DNA from: Methanoculleus sp.
GTDB lineage: Archaea > Halobacteriota > Methanomicrobia > Methanomicrobiales > Methanomicrobiaceae
NCBI GenBank assembly: GCA_011045995.1
Contig: DSBQ01000044.1
Coordinates: forward strand, 1-34,271
Length of the DNA stretch: 34,271 nucleotides
Direction of reading: 5' to 3'
The notes under the pieces are model-generated. The model searched no databases and was not told the DNA's origin. It saw nothing but the letters and a program-made list of their open reading frames with translations. A program made the position numbers and the translations under genes. This document shows positions 7,471 to 16,216 of this stretch, one piece after another (within the stretch, counting starts at the first letter, position 1; the number at the start of each line of letters is the position of its first letter).

Positions 7471-7760
7471 GCCGGGCTCCATCCGGTAAAGGCATGGAAC
7501 CGGTAAAAGAGGCGTGCCGCCGCCCGGCACATTCCGGCATCTCACCGGGGCCACGCCGGGATGGCACGGAAAGATGAAATGGCACAGCGGAAAAAGAGAT
7601 AACTATTTTACTGATACTGAACGATGAGGTATCATCGCCAAACAATGACTGTCGCAGGAATGAATCCACTCTACACGTGGTTGAAAAAACCTGGTATTCG
7701 GGAAGTACGGGCACGCATGGCTGTTCTTTCGGCAGGGCGCCACCACCAGGGCAGTATGCC

Positions 7761-8999
7761 ATGAAGAACGACGAGGAAGCAGCTCCGGGAGAACGCCTGC
7801 GTCAGAGGGCTGAAGAGCAGCTTGCCCGGAGAGAGCCAACGTCCACCGGCCAGAGCGGGATGACCGGTGACCGGAAGGTGATCCATGAACTGGAGGTTCA
7901 CCAGATCGAACTGGAACTCCAGAATGAAGAACTCATCACTGCACGACAGACCGCTGACGAACTCCGGCAGGAGTATCAGACACTCTTTGACATAGCCCCG
8001 GTCGGGTATCTGGTACTCGGTCCCCGGAGTACGATCCTCCGGTGCAACCGCCGTGCCGCCGAACTCTTCGGCACCCCCGCGGACCACCTGACCGGAAGGC
8101 GCCTTGCGGTGTTCCTGGACCCGGCAACCCTTGCTGCCTTCAACACGTTTTATCAGGACTGCTGCCTGAACGAAACGGGCCGCCCCTCTGAATTCGTCAC
8201 CTGCCTGGCCCCTCCGTCGCAATCAGCCCCCCGGGATCTCCACTTTTTCGGCAAGAGCATCCCGTCGGCACATCATCAGAGTGAATGTATCGTGGCCATC
8301 AGCGACATCACCGAACTGCACCAGCACCAGGAGGCCCTCGGGGAGATCAACAGGAAACTCCATCTCCTCTCCAATATCACCCGGCACGATGTGCTCAACC
8401 AGGTCATGATCCTTACCTCGAGTCTGGAGCTTATCAGGATGAAGATGAAGGAAGGCGGCCCGATCGATGAGGATCTCGCCCGGTGCGAGTCATCAGTGGA
8501 GGCAGTTTCCCGGCTGATTGAGTTTACCCGTGGGTACGAGCGTTTTGGCGTGGGAAAGCCCATGTGGCAGTCTCCCGGGACGATCGCTGAAACGTTCCGG
8601 AAAAAAACAGCACTTGCGGTCACGGTCGACCCTTCGCTCCATGCCATCGAAGTATATGCCGACATGATGCTGCCCAGTGTCTTCTCCAACATCTTTCTCA
8701 ACGCCGAGCAGCACGGGGGCGACAACAGCCGGATCGCCGTCTCATTTCACCCGAACGGCCGGAAAGGCATCCTTGTGATCGAGGACGACGGCATCGGCAT
8801 TCCTGATGACATGAAAGAAGAGATCTTCAGGCGGGACGTGGGGGAAGGGACCGGGCTGGGGCTCTTCTTCTGCTCGGAAATTCTGGGGATTACCGGAATC
8901 AGCTTCTGTGAGACGGGAATTTTCGGAGAGGGAGCCCGTTTTGAACTGCATATTCCTGCACGAGTATGGAAGTACCGCAATGACGCTCTGATCTCCTGA
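7761..8999 (+). CDS. PAS-domain sensor histidine kinase (soluble)
   Basis: A soluble kinase of 412 residues from the ATG at 7761. The frame is open back to 7677, but those 28 residues are not family-like. Residues 35-70 are a coiled coil (ELEVHQIELELQNEEL). A PAS domain covers about 71-185 and closes with AISDITELH. The phosphoacceptor motif is NITRHDVLNQ with His209, a form common in methanogen kinases. The ATPase domain has the N box NIFLNAEQHGG, G1 EDDGIGIP and G2 GEGTGLGLFF. It autophosphorylates and should pass phosphate to a receiver protein, but no response regulator is nearby. The next gene, a CheB-CheR-PAS fusion in the same direction, may share its signal pathway. Confidence 0.88.
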   Translation: MKNDEEAAPGERLRQRAEEQLARREPTSTGQSGMTGDRKVIHELEVHQIELELQNEELITARQTADELRQEYQTLFDIAPVGYLVLGPRSTILRCNRRAAELFGTPADHLTGRRLAVFLDPATLAAFNTFYQDCCLNETGRPSEFVTCLAPPSQSAPRDLHFFGKSIPSAHHQSECIVAISDITELHQHQEALGEINRKLHLLSNITRHDVLNQVMILTSSLELIRMKMKEGGPIDEDLARCESSVEAVSRLIEFTRGYERFGVGKPMWQSPGTIAETFRKKTALAVTVDPSLHAIEVYADMMLPSVFSNIFLNAEQHGGDNSRIAVSFHPNGRKGILVIEDDGIGIPDDMKEEIFRRDVGEGTGLGLFFCSEILGITGISFCETGIFGEGARFELHIPARVWKYRNDALIS

Positions 9000-9194
9000 A
9001 TACTCCTCCCCGCGGGCACAACCGCTGACACCCGCTCTTCTGTCCTGCCGGCAGAGAAGGCCTCTGCCTCGTGAACGGGCGGTGCAGATCCCGGGCACGC
9101 TTTGAAGAGCAACCGGAGAGAGGGACTGCAACGGGCAGAACAGCGCCGGAGGCCCGCCGGAACGGACCGGAACGGCAGACTGAAGAACCGGATA

Positions 9195-9203
9195 GCTATA
9201 TTG
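9195..9203 (+). promoter_or_regulatory. Probable TATA box of the CheB-CheR-PAS gene
   Basis: GCTATATTG is centred about 30 bases before the ATG at 9229. The spacing would give a leaderless or nearly leaderless mRNA, consistent with the lack of a clear ribosome binding site. The preceding 180 bases between the two sensor genes hold nothing else I recognise. Confidence 0.45.
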
Positions 9204-9228
9204 GAATTTACGACGATTCTCTGGTATC

Positions 9229-11868
9229 ATGGTGGCACAAAAAGAACCTGAAGAGGAAAAGGGCAGTCCGGAAAAAGAACAGCAAACCAAAGCCCCGTTG
9301 CCCGCCACCACGCGCAAAAAAAAATCCGGGGCCCGATCGCCGAAGCCGGACTATATCGTCGGCATCGGGGGGTCTGCCGGTGGCCTGGAGGCACTTGAGG
9401 CGTTTTTCCATGCCATGCCGGCGGATGAAGGGCTTGCCTTTGTGCTGATTGTTCATCTGGACCCCACCCACAAGAGCATTACCGATGAACTGATACAGCG
9501 GTGCACGACCCTGAAGGTCACCGAGGCGAAGGACAATACGGCGGTCGAACCGAATGCCGTGTATATCATTCCCCCCGGCAAGAATCTCTCCCTTCTCAAC
9601 GGAACGATTCAGCTGATGAGCGTTACGGGAACCCAGGGGGTGAGAATGCCGATAGACTACTTCTTCCGCAGTCTTGCAAAGGACCGGAGAGAAAAATCGA
9701 TCGGCATTATCCTCTCAGGAATGGGGACCGACGGCACGCTGGGGCTGCGGGCCATTCAGGAGGTCGGCGGCATGACGATGGTGCAGAATCCGGAAAGTGC
9801 CAAATTCGACAGTATGCCCCGCAGTGCGATAAAAAACGGGCTGGTGGATTTCAGCCTCGCACCGGAGAAGATGCCGGAGGCGCTGATCAGTTATATCAGG
9901 AAAAGTCCGGCGGTCATATCCCAAAAGGCACTGGAGAGGACTGAGCTCACCAAGCTTCAGAAGATATTCGTGCTGGTCAGGGATCAGACGGGAAACGATT
10001 TTTCAGAGTATAAGGACTCCTCTGTTCTCCGCAGAGTGGAGCGGCGGATGAGTATCACATCAATGGATGATATGGAAGACTATGTCGAGCTCCTCCAGAA
10101 CAATCCCGCGGAGATCGATCTGCTCTTCAAAGAACTTATCATCGGGGTGACGAATTTCTTCAGGGACCCGGAGGCCTTTGAGCATCTCAAAGCGGCCATC
10201 ATCCGAAAGCTCAGGGAGCATTCCCGGAACCAGACGATCTTCCGGGCCTGGTGTCCGGGGTGCGCCACCGGTGAGGAAGCATTCTCGGTCGCAATTCTGA
10301 TCTGGGAGTGCCTGGAGGAATGCAATCTTTTGGGGAGTATGCGTGTGCAGATCTATGCCACCGACATTGGGAGTGACGGAATAGAATATGCACGAAAAGG
10401 GCGGTATCCGAAAAATATTGCTGCGGACGTATCGGCGTCCCGCCTGAAGAGATGGTTTATAGAGGAGGGCGACTCGTACGTGGTGGGCAAGGAGATCAGG
10501 GAGTCGGTGATCTTTGCGGTGCAGAATATCATCTCAGACCCGCCGTTTACCCGGCTCGATCTGATCTGCTGCAGAAATCTCCTGATCTATTTCACGGCCA
10601 GCCTTCAGAAGAAGATCTTCCCGTTGTTCCACTATGCCCTCCTGCCGCACGGCATTCTTTTTATGGGCACATCGGAATCCCTGAACTCCAATGACGGGCT
10701 CTTTACGACCCTGAACGCAAAGTGGAAGATCTTCGAACGAAGCGAAGCAGCGGTCCGGCCCCTCCCCGGTTCCACGCCGGCGTTTGGATTTGTCCCGGTC
10801 CTGCACGGCAATCTGGCACGGGTCTCCTCCCCGGAGGCCGGGGAGAAGGTGCCGGATCTTATCAGGACCATTCTCCTTGAACATTACACCCCGCCCTCCG
10901 TTCTGGTCACAAAGGACGGTGATATCGTCTATTTCAACGGAAAGACCGGAAAATATCTGGAACCCGCACCCGGCAGGCCGAATATGAATATTTTTTCGAT
11001 GATGCAGGACGACTTCAGCTTCGAGTTCGGGACGTCATTCCATCACGCCCTGCAGGAGTGGGAGAAAGTGACGGTGCAGGGGCTGCATACCGACACCTGG
11101 GGACAGGACCAGTATTTTGATCTGATCATCCATCCGATTACGGGGTATAAGGCACTTGAAGGCCTGATCCTCATCGTATTCAGGGACCTTCCCCCGAAAC
11201 CGAAACGCCGGCAGGCACAAAAAACTCCTGAAGGGGCAGAGAGGGTCGCATCTGATATCGAGGAGGAACTGCGCAAACTCAAGCTGCACCTTGCCGGGGT
11301 GCTCGAAGACAAGCAGACCAAGGAGGAGGAACTCAAGACGATGAATGAGGAACTCCAGTCCTCCAATGAAGAGCTGCAGAGCACGAATGAAGAACTTTCG
11401 ACCTCGAAAGAGGAGATGCAGTCCTTAAATGAGGAGCTGAGGACCGTCAACGCCGAACTGGAGAGCAAGAACAACGAACTGGGCAAGGTCAACGCAGATA
11501 TCAGAAACCTGCTGAACAGCACGGATATTGGGACGCTCTTTCTGGACAAGGACATGCGTATCACCCAGTTCACTCCCAAAATCCTCCCCCTGTACAATCT
11601 CTTGGATTCCGACATCGACCGTCCGCTGAGTGACATCGTCACCACCCTCGCCTATGATCATGTGATTGAGGACGCACGGCAGGTCTTTGACACCCTCATC
11701 GTTCAGGAAAAGAACGTAAAGACCAAAGACGGGGTCTGGTATTTTATGCGGATTGTGCCGTATAAGACTCAGGACAACAAAATTGAGGGGGTCGTCATTA
11801 CGTTTACCAATATTACCGCGGCCCGCCGTACGGAGACGCCCCGGAAAAAGGCGGGGCCGAAGAGATAA
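9229..11868 (+). CDS. CheB-CheR-PAS fusion protein without receiver or kinase
   Basis: An 879-residue cytoplasmic fusion. A Lys/Glu-rich tail (1-40) leads into a CheB methylesterase domain with GIGGSAGG (Ser49), IVHLDPTHKS (His76) and SGMGTDGTLGL. A CheR methyltransferase domain (about 240-500) follows, with WCPGCATGEEAFS (SAM site) and CRNLLIYF. Next are a PAS-like part (about 545-680), a long Glu/Asn-rich coiled coil (about 700-770, repeated NEELQS/NEEL units) and a final PAS domain (about 770-870). In bacteria such fusions usually end in a histidine kinase; here the protein stops after PAS. The N-terminal receiver of true CheB is also missing. No chemoreceptor or CheA lies nearby, so a role outside classical chemotaxis is likely. 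Confidence 0.9.
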   Translation: MVAQKEPEEEKGSPEKEQQTKAPLPATTRKKKSGARSPKPDYIVGIGGSAGGLEALEAFFHAMPADEGLAFVLIVHLDPTHKSITDELIQRCTTLKVTEAKDNTAVEPNAVYIIPPGKNLSLLNGTIQLMSVTGTQGVRMPIDYFFRSLAKDRREKSIGIILSGMGTDGTLGLRAIQEVGGMTMVQNPESAKFDSMPRSAIKNGLVDFSLAPEKMPEALISYIRKSPAVISQKALERTELTKLQKIFVLVRDQTGNDFSEYKDSSVLRRVERRMSITSMDDMEDYVELLQNNPAEIDLLFKELIIGVTNFFRDPEAFEHLKAAIIRKLREHSRNQTIFRAWCPGCATGEEAFSVAILIWECLEECNLLGSMRVQIYATDIGSDGIEYARKGRYPKNIAADVSASRLKRWFIEEGDSYVVGKEIRESVIFAVQNIISDPPFTRLDLICCRNLLIYFTASLQKKIFPLFHYALLPHGILFMGTSESLNSNDGLFTTLNAKWKIFERSEAAVRPLPGSTPAFGFVPVLHGNLARVSSPEAGEKVPDLIRTILLEHYTPPSVLVTKDGDIVYFNGKTGKYLEPAPGRPNMNIFSMMQDDFSFEFGTSFHHALQEWEKVTVQGLHTDTWGQDQYFDLIIHPITGYKALEGLILIVFRDLPPKPKRRQAQKTPEGAERVASDIEEELRKLKLHLAGVLEDKQTKEEELKTMNEELQSSNEELQSTNEELSTSKEEMQSLNEELRTVNAELESKNNELGKVNADIRNLLNSTDIGTLFLDKDMRITQFTPKILPLYNLLDSDIDRPLSDIVTTLAYDHVIEDARQVFDTLIVQEKNVKTKDGVWYFMRIVPYKTQDNKIEGVVITFTNITAARRTETPRKKAGPKR

Positions 11869-11874
11869 TTTTTT
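11869..11874 (+). terminator. Oligo-T terminator after the CheB-CheR-PAS gene
   Basis: Six T residues follow the TAA stop directly, the usual archaeal intrinsic termination signal. Confidence 0.45.
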
Positions 11875-12102
11875 CCTGCTTATTTGTATGCCGCGGCGCC
11901 GGGGCCGGAACGGGGAGTGAGGGCCCCTTCCGGCCGGGACGGCTGCACCACCATCCCCGGGAAGAACCATCTCCGCCGCTTCTCCCCGCCAACAGATATC
12001 CCTGATCACGGGTCTGCAGAAGCATCCCTTGCCGTGGCTCCCCTTTACCTCTGCCGGACGAACAATTGAGCAAAGGCTCCGCCCGCCTGAAGGAAACGCA
12101 CG

Positions 12103-12109
12103 AAAAAAA
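12103..12109 (-). terminator. Oligo-T terminator after EF-2
   Basis: Seven A residues on the plus strand give T7 in the EF-2 transcript about 20 bases after the stop. This ends the S12-S7-EF-2 unit; no EF-1A or S10 gene follows, unlike in many archaeal str operons. Confidence 0.5.
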
Positions 12110-12127
12110 GTATGGGTGGTCTGATGA

Positions 12128-14323
12128 TTATGCGAGGTAATCGGCGGGCACGGGGATCTGTTCCTTGAGGCCCTTCCTCTTCCGGATGGCCTGGACGATC
12201 TCCTTTAAGAGGCCCTGGGGGACGGTCTCGAAGCCGGCGAACTCCGTCGACCACATGGCACGGCCTTCGGTTGCCGAGCGGACATCGCCTGCAAACCCGA
12301 AGAGTTCTGCAACCGGTGCCTTGCCGATGACGGTGATCGTGTCACCCTCGGACTGCATGTCGTAGACCTGCCCGCGGCGGCCCTGGATCTGTGAGGTTGC
12401 GGCACCCATGTGGTCCTGCGGGACGGTGATCTGGATGTTCTGCATCGGCTCGAGGAGCGAGTCGCCGGCAAGGAGGAGGCCAGCCTTCACGGCGGACCGG
12501 ACGGCCGGGATGACCTGTGCGGGGCCACGGTGGATGGCATCCTCGTGGAGCTTGACATCGATGAGGCGGATCTTCGTGTTCTGGACCTGCTCGTCGGCGA
12601 GCGGACCGCCGGCAAGCGCCTCGCGCCATCCGTCGAGGACCAGTTCCATCGTCTCGTTCAGGTACTGGATACCCTTCGTCATGTCGAAGAACATGTTGGT
12701 CGTCTGGATGGCGGTGAGGTTCTTTGCCTCGTCCTTCTCAAAGCCCGCCGCGATGAGCTTCTCACGGCGTTCGATCTCGGGAAGGTCCATGGAGATTTCG
12801 CCGTCCTTGATCATCTTGACAACCTCGGGGGGGAGGGGCTCAAGCTCGATGTAGAAGCGGTTATGGCGGTTCGGTGACTTTCCTTCGACCGGGCCCGCGG
12901 TGGTGGTGATCGTCTCACGGTACACCACAATCGGGGGCGAGGTCTTGATCTCGACACCCTTGTCACGCCCGATACGGTGGGTGATGATCTCGAGGTGGAG
13001 CTCTCCCATACCGGAGATCAGGTTCTCTCCGGTCTCCTCGTTGATCGTGACCGCAACGGTCGGGTCTTCCTTGCCGACCTGGCGGAGCACCTCGACGAGT
13101 TTCGGGAGGTCCTTCATGTTCCTCGCCTCGACCGCGACGGTCATGACCGGTTCGGAGTAGTGCTTGAGCGACTCGAAGGTCTGCATCTCCTGGAGGGAGG
13201 TGACGGTCGATCCGACGATCGCGTCCTTGAGGCCGGTGACGGCGGCGATGTTGCCCGCGTTCAGGGATTCGACCTCGATACGCTCCGCACCCATGAAGAT
13301 ACCCACCTGCGAGAGGCGGTTGGCCTTCTTTGCGGTGCCCATGACATACAGCTCGGACCCGCGGCGGATCGTGCCGGAGAAGAGACGGCCGGTGGCGACC
13401 TCGCCTGCGTGGGGGTCAAAGGATATGTCGGTCACCATCATGCAGGCCGGACCGTTCGGGTCACACGTGAGCATCGACTTGCCTTCGGCGGTGGTCGGGT
13501 CACCGTGCTGCCAGATGATCGGGATACGGCGCTTCTGGGCCTCCAGCGGGTTGGGAAGGTGGCGCACCACCATGTCGAGAAGGACATCGGTGAGCGGGCT
13601 CGACTTTGCAAGCTCCTTCATCTGGCCTGCCTGGCACTTCTCGTTGACTTCCTTGAAGGAGACGCCGGAGGTCTTCATGTACGGGATGGAGACGGCCCAG
13701 TTGTAGAGGGCGGAGCCGAACGCGACGGTGCCTGCTGCGGCATCGAGCTTCCAGCCGCTCTTGTAGGCATCCTCGTTCATGCCCTTGATGAGCTTGTTGA
13801 CCTTGTCGATGACCTTGCCGAGGCGGATCATCAGTTCCTGGTCGTCGACCTTCAGCTCGTTGATCAGGCGGTCCACCTTGTTGATGAAGAGCACCGGGCG
13901 CACACCCTCCTTGAGGGCCTGGCGCAGCACGGTCTCGGTCTGGGGCATGGTGCCCTCCACCGCGTCCACGACGACGACAGCACCGTCCACTGCACGCATT
14001 GCACGGGTCACGTCACCGCCGAAGTCCACGTGGCCGGGGGTATCGATCATGTTGATGAGGTACTCCTTGCCGCCGTAGGTGTGGACCATCGAGACGTTCG
14101 ATGCATCTATGGTGATGCCGCGTGCCTGTTCCTCCTCGTCGGAGTCCATCCAGCACGCCTTGCCTGCAATCTCTTCGCTGATCATCCCGGCCCCGGCAAG
14201 AAGGTTGTCGGAGAGAGTGGTTTTTCCGTGGTCGATATGGGCCACAATGCCGATGTTGCGGATATGCTCCGGCTGGCTCATCAGCGTGGTGACTCGTTCA
14301 ACCATCTTTCTTCTTCTGGTCAT
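12128..14323 (-). CDS. fusA: Translation elongation factor 2 (aEF-2)
   Basis: A 731-residue GTPase that drives ribosomal translocation. The G domain shows [11 protein letters not shown] (P-loop), RGITIDAS (switch I), [11 protein letters not shown] and NKVDR. The C-terminal domain IV carries [13 protein letters not shown] with His598, the residue converted to diphthamide in archaea and eukaryotes. Length is normal. The start [11 protein letters not shown] fits the family (MxRRKKMVERV), which favours the ATG at 14323 over the internal one at 14305; GGATGAAAT precedes it. It is 25 bases after uS7 and last in the str-type operon. Confidence 0.97.
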   Translation of the reverse strand: MTRRRKMVERVTTLMSQPEHIRNIGIVAHIDHGKTTLSDNLLAGAGMISEEIAGKACWMDSDEEEQARGITIDASNVSMVHTYGGKEYLINMIDTPGHVDFGGDVTRAMRAVDGAVVVVDAVEGTMPQTETVLRQALKEGVRPVLFINKVDRLINELKVDDQELMIRLGKVIDKVNKLIKGMNEDAYKSGWKLDAAAGTVAFGSALYNWAVSIPYMKTSGVSFKEVNEKCQAGQMKELAKSSPLTDVLLDMVVRHLPNPLEAQKRRIPIIWQHGDPTTAEGKSMLTCDPNGPACMMVTDISFDPHAGEVATGRLFSGTIRRGSELYVMGTAKKANRLSQVGIFMGAERIEVESLNAGNIAAVTGLKDAIVGSTVTSLQEMQTFESLKHYSEPVMTVAVEARNMKDLPKLVEVLRQVGKEDPTVAVTINEETGENLISGMGELHLEIITHRIGRDKGVEIKTSPPIVVYRETITTTAGPVEGKSPNRHNRFYIELEPLPPEVVKMIKDGEISMDLPEIERREKLIAAGFEKDEAKNLTAIQTTNMFFDMTKGIQYLNETMELVLDGWREALAGGPLADEQVQNTKIRLIDVKLHEDAIHRGPAQVIPAVRSAVKAGLLLAGDSLLEPMQNIQITVPQDHMGAATSQIQGRRGQVYDMQSEGDTITVIGKAPVAELFGFAGDVRSATEGRAMWSTEFAGFETVPQGLLKEIVQAIRKRKGLKEQIPVPADYLA

Positions 14324-14348
14324 GAAATTTCATCCAAAAAAATGTAGA

Positions 14349-14972
14349 TTATCGTGCGGATTTCGCCACACGCTCGCGTTCTTCTTTCTTTCCGACAGAG
14401 AAGCACCGTGCATCACCGTTGGCAGCAGCGATAAGCTCGTCTGCGAGGACGGCCGATGCGGCGCGCTTCTTCTTGTGGCTGCCCTGGCGCACTGCACGGG
14501 CAATGAACATCAGTGCCGCATCGATACGGCGCTGGGGTGCGGTATCGACCGACTTCGGGACATTGATGCCACCGTACTTCAGGCGGACGGTCTCCTCGCG
14601 GGGCCCTGCGTTTGCAATGGCATCGATGAGCACCTCGACGGGGTTTTTGCCGGTCTTCCTGTTGATAATATCGAAGGCATCGCTCACGATCTTGGTCGTA
14701 ACGGCCTTCTTGCCGGTGTTCTTCTCCGACTGCATGAGGCGGTTGATGAGGCGCTCGACGATGAGCATATCGCTCTTTGCAAACTGGGTGCCTGCCCGCT
14801 TGCCGCAGGAGTGCGGCACGATCATGGACTGGATATTGACATACCTGACCAGACCCGGATCCCTGACCTGGACCTCCGAGATATCCCACTTGTTAAAGAG
14901 GAGATAGGAAGGGGCGGTCTTTTCGACCTGTTCTTCGCCAACGGTCGCTTCTGTGATGTTTTCCTCGGTCAT
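14349..14972 (-). CDS. rps7: Small ribosomal subunit protein uS7
   Basis: A 207-residue archaeal uS7 that organises the 3' major domain of 16S rRNA. It has an acidic N-terminal extension (MTEENITEATVGEEQ), then the conserved KWDISEVQVRDPGLVRYVN, NRKTGKNPVEVLIDAIANAGPREE and the end RRIDAALMFIARAVRQGSHKKKR. An in-frame GTG at 14981 overlaps the uS12 stop, but I choose the ATG at 14972. The sequence GGTGAT, a perfect match to the 16S anti-Shine-Dalgarno tail, lies 4 bases upstream of that ATG and overlaps the uS12 stop codon. Translation of uS12 and uS7 is therefore probably coupled. Confidence 0.95.
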   Translation of the reverse strand: MTEENITEATVGEEQVEKTAPSYLLFNKWDISEVQVRDPGLVRYVNIQSMIVPHSCGKRAGTQFAKSDMLIVERLINRLMQSEKNTGKKAVTTKIVSDAFDIINRKTGKNPVEVLIDAIANAGPREETVRLKYGGINVPKSVDTAPQRRIDAALMFIARAVRQGSHKKKRAASAVLADELIAAANGDARCFSVGKKEERERVAKSAR

Positions 14973-14977
14973 GACGA

Positions 14978-15406
14978 TCACCTGCGCGGCTTCTCCTTCT
15001 TGCCGGTCACCATCTCGTGAAGCGAGACGTTGTTCACCGCGGTGACCTGGAACCGGACACCCGGGATATCTCCCTTCGACCGGCCAAGCCTTCCGCCGAT
15101 ACCCTCGATGGTCACTTCGTCGTGTTCATCGATGAAGTTGATCGCACCGTCGCCGACGGCGAATGCCGTGACCTGACGGCCGTTTTTGATCAGCTGCACA
15201 CGGACACATTTCCGGATGGCCGAGTTCGGCTGTTTTGCCTCGACACCCACCTTCTCGAGCACGATGCCGCGTCCCTGCGGGGCACCCTCGAGCGGGTCGG
15301 ATTTGACGTCGAGGCCGAGCTGACGGCGGGCGTAGTTGGTGTCGCGCCAGCGGTTTTCCTTGGAGGTGCGCTTACATTTTCGCGCAGCAAATTTTCCGTT
15401 TCCCAT
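14978..15406 (-). CDS. rps12: Small ribosomal subunit protein uS12
   Basis: A 142-residue archaeal uS12, the decoding-centre protein. It shows [43 protein letters not shown], in which the [10 protein letters not shown] loop contacts the decoding site, and [22 protein letters not shown]. Length and start ([10 protein letters not shown]) fit the archaeal family, with GAAGGTAATC just upstream. It is first in the S12-S7-EF-2 unit. The RNA polymerase and NusA genes that often precede it in archaea are absent; the divergent neighbour is queD. The operon must therefore have its own promoter in 15407-15739, where a multi-stem structure would lie in its leader. Confidence 0.96.
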   Translation of the reverse strand: MGNGKFAARKCKRTSKENRWRDTNYARRQLGLDVKSDPLEGAPQGRGIVLEKVGVEAKQPNSAIRKCVRVQLIKNGRQVTAFAVGDGAINFIDEHDEVTIEGIGGRLGRSKGDIPGVRFQVTAVNNVSLHEMVTGKKEKPRR

Positions 15407-15488
15407 TGATGATTACCTTCGTGATTCTTCGTGAGATAGGCAACGCTTTTCACAGCATATGCCGGCAGATGAAATTGATGATCAGACC

Positions 15489-15589
15489 GTGGGTGAGAAT
15501 CAGTCCCCGCAGGGGGGTTTTCGCCGTTGAACCCCTATTTTGCGGATTAAGGTGCTGATGCTCCTTTACTGATTCTCCGCCGCTCCCAC
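15489..15589. ncRNA. Candidate structured RNA, three-way-junction fold (unrecognised)
   Basis: The outer stem is GTGGG (15489-15493) with CCCAC (15585-15589). A perfect 10-bp stem follows, GAGAATCAGT (15495-15504) with ACTGATTCTC (15568-15577). Inside it are two arms. Arm 1 is CCGCA (15507-15511) with TGCGG (15541-15545), then GGGGTT (15514-15519) with AACCCC (15530-15535), which wobble pairs extend. Arm 2 is AAGG-T-GC (15549-15555) with GC-T-CCTT (15560-15566) and a TGAT loop. All stems nest. The strand is not settled: on minus it would be at the 5' end of the rps12 operon mRNA; on plus it lies upstream of the likely queD promoter. I do not recognise a known family. Confidence 0.5.
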
Positions 15590-15627
15590 AAGATATCAGA
15601 TTTCTGCCCATATGTTGGGCGGTAAAA

Positions 15628-15638
15628 GGTATTAAAGG
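15628..15638. promoter_or_regulatory. Near-symmetric TATA box, likely for queD and possibly for rps12
   Basis: GGTATTAAAGG reads CCTTTAATACC on the other strand, and both resemble archaeal TATA boxes. On plus it is preceded by the purine-rich TAAAA, a good BRE, and would start queD mRNA about 75 bases before its ATG. On minus a start about 25 bases away falls just before the outer stem at 15589. Confidence 0.45.
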
Positions 15639-15739
15639 TGATTCCCCTGTGCATCCCATGCCGCGCGGGGGCGGGGACGGGGGGGACGAATGAAACATTT
15701 ACCATCCGGGGTGCGCAAGGTGATAGGGAGGATACAGCC

Positions 15740-16159
15740 ATGGCTGGTACAACACGCATTTATAAAGAGGTTTACTTCGAGGCGAGCCACCGTCTCCTGC
15801 ACTACAAGGGGAAGTGCTTCCGCCTCCATGGCCACCAGTGGCGTGTCGAAGTGTGGATGGAAGGTGCGGTCGAACCCGCGTCGAAGATCCTGCTCGACTA
15901 CAATACGATAAAACAGGTCGTGGGCCGCTTTGACCACCAGGTCATTCTCAACAGGGACGACCCGATGGTCGGCTGCCTGTCACAGTTCCAGGAGGTCATC
16001 ACGACCGAGGGGGACCCGACGAGCGAGAACCTGGCCGGCATCATCGCGGGCATGATCAACGACGCCTGTGCCGGGGCGGGCATCGATGCGGGGATACGAA
16101 AGATACGGGTGTGGGAATCGACCTCCTGCTATGCAGAATGCGTCTATGAAGATCAATGA
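15740..16159 (+). CDS. queD: 6-carboxytetrahydropterin synthase QueD
   Basis: A 139-residue enzyme of the 6-pyruvoyl-tetrahydropterin synthase family, which converts dihydroneopterin triphosphate to 6-carboxy-tetrahydropterin for preQ0. Zinc ligands are His17 (EASHRLL) and His30/His32 (RLHGHQW), with the catalytic Cys26 in GKCFRLHGH; TSEN follows and the C-terminal Glu is in VWESTSCYAE. The ATG at 15740 has a strong AGGGAGGAT site 6 bases upstream; the open frame back to 15638 is not family-like. First of queD-queE-queC. In archaea preQ0 goes to archaeosine at tRNA position 15. Its last codons overlap the first copy of a duplicated queE start. Confidence 0.94.
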   Translation: MAGTTRIYKEVYFEASHRLLHYKGKCFRLHGHQWRVEVWMEGAVEPASKILLDYNTIKQVVGRFDHQVILNRDDPMVGCLSQFQEVITTEGDPTSENLAGIIAGMINDACAGAGIDAGIRKIRVWESTSCYAECVYEDQ

Positions 16160-16194
16160 ACAAGTTGCGGGCATCTCCGGTGCCGGGACGCCGG
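16146..16194 (+). repeat. Decayed duplicate of the queE 5' end
   Basis: These 49 bases match the first 49 bases of queE (16217-16265) at 38 positions without a gap, both starting ATGAAGATCA. The copy begins in the last codons of queD. It opens a 24-codon frame that encodes MKINEQVAGISGAGT, like QueE MKITEIFASISGEGT, and its TGA overlaps the real queE ATG. No ribosome binding site precedes it. Confidence 0.6.
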
Positions 16195-16216
16195 TGTCCA
16201 CCTCCCCGGAGCCCAC

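Larger units (their letters stand above)
7011..7760. other. Long intergenic region with AT-rich half and GC-rich hairpin block
   Basis: No gene is supported in these 750 bases. Bases 7011-7330 are strongly AT-rich. They end in a perfect AT palindrome, TTATATTT-TT-AAATATAA (7300-7317). From about 7340 the composition turns GC-rich. The block contains GTTCCC/GGGAAC (7349-7354 with 7367-7372), ATGCCGC/GCGGCAT (7393-7399 with 7415-7421), the competing CGCCGGA/TCCGGCG (7397-7403 with 7421-7427), and ACCGGG-CCAT-CCCGGT (7443-7458). Further on the motif CCGGTAAA occurs twice. This fits a promoter followed by a small RNA or a long structured leader of the kinase gene, but no known RNA family is recognised. 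Confidence 0.45.
15407..15739. other. Divergent intergenic region between rps12 and queD
   Basis: These 333 bases hold no protein gene. They contain a well-paired multi-stem element (15489-15589), a near-symmetric TATA-like GGTATTAAAGG (15628-15638) and the queD ribosome binding site AGGGAGGAT (15725-15733). A palindromic GCATATGC lies at about 15458-15465 and CCCATATGTTGGG at about 15608-15619. Confidence 0.55.

Noticed and set aside
7677-7760. Upstream start for the PAS kinase
   Set aside because: The 28 added residues are Gly/Pro-rich and unlike the coiled-coil start of related kinases, and no ribosome binding site precedes them.
12977-14347. 456-codon plus-strand frame opposite EF-2
   Set aside because: Long only because EF-2 is GC-rich with few stop codons on its complement; rich in His, Asp and Val with no family pattern.
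15510-15545. tRNA T-arm-like GGGGTTCAAC on the minus strand of the RNA candidate
   Set aside because: No acceptor or anticodon arm at tRNA distances, and the stems form a different fold.
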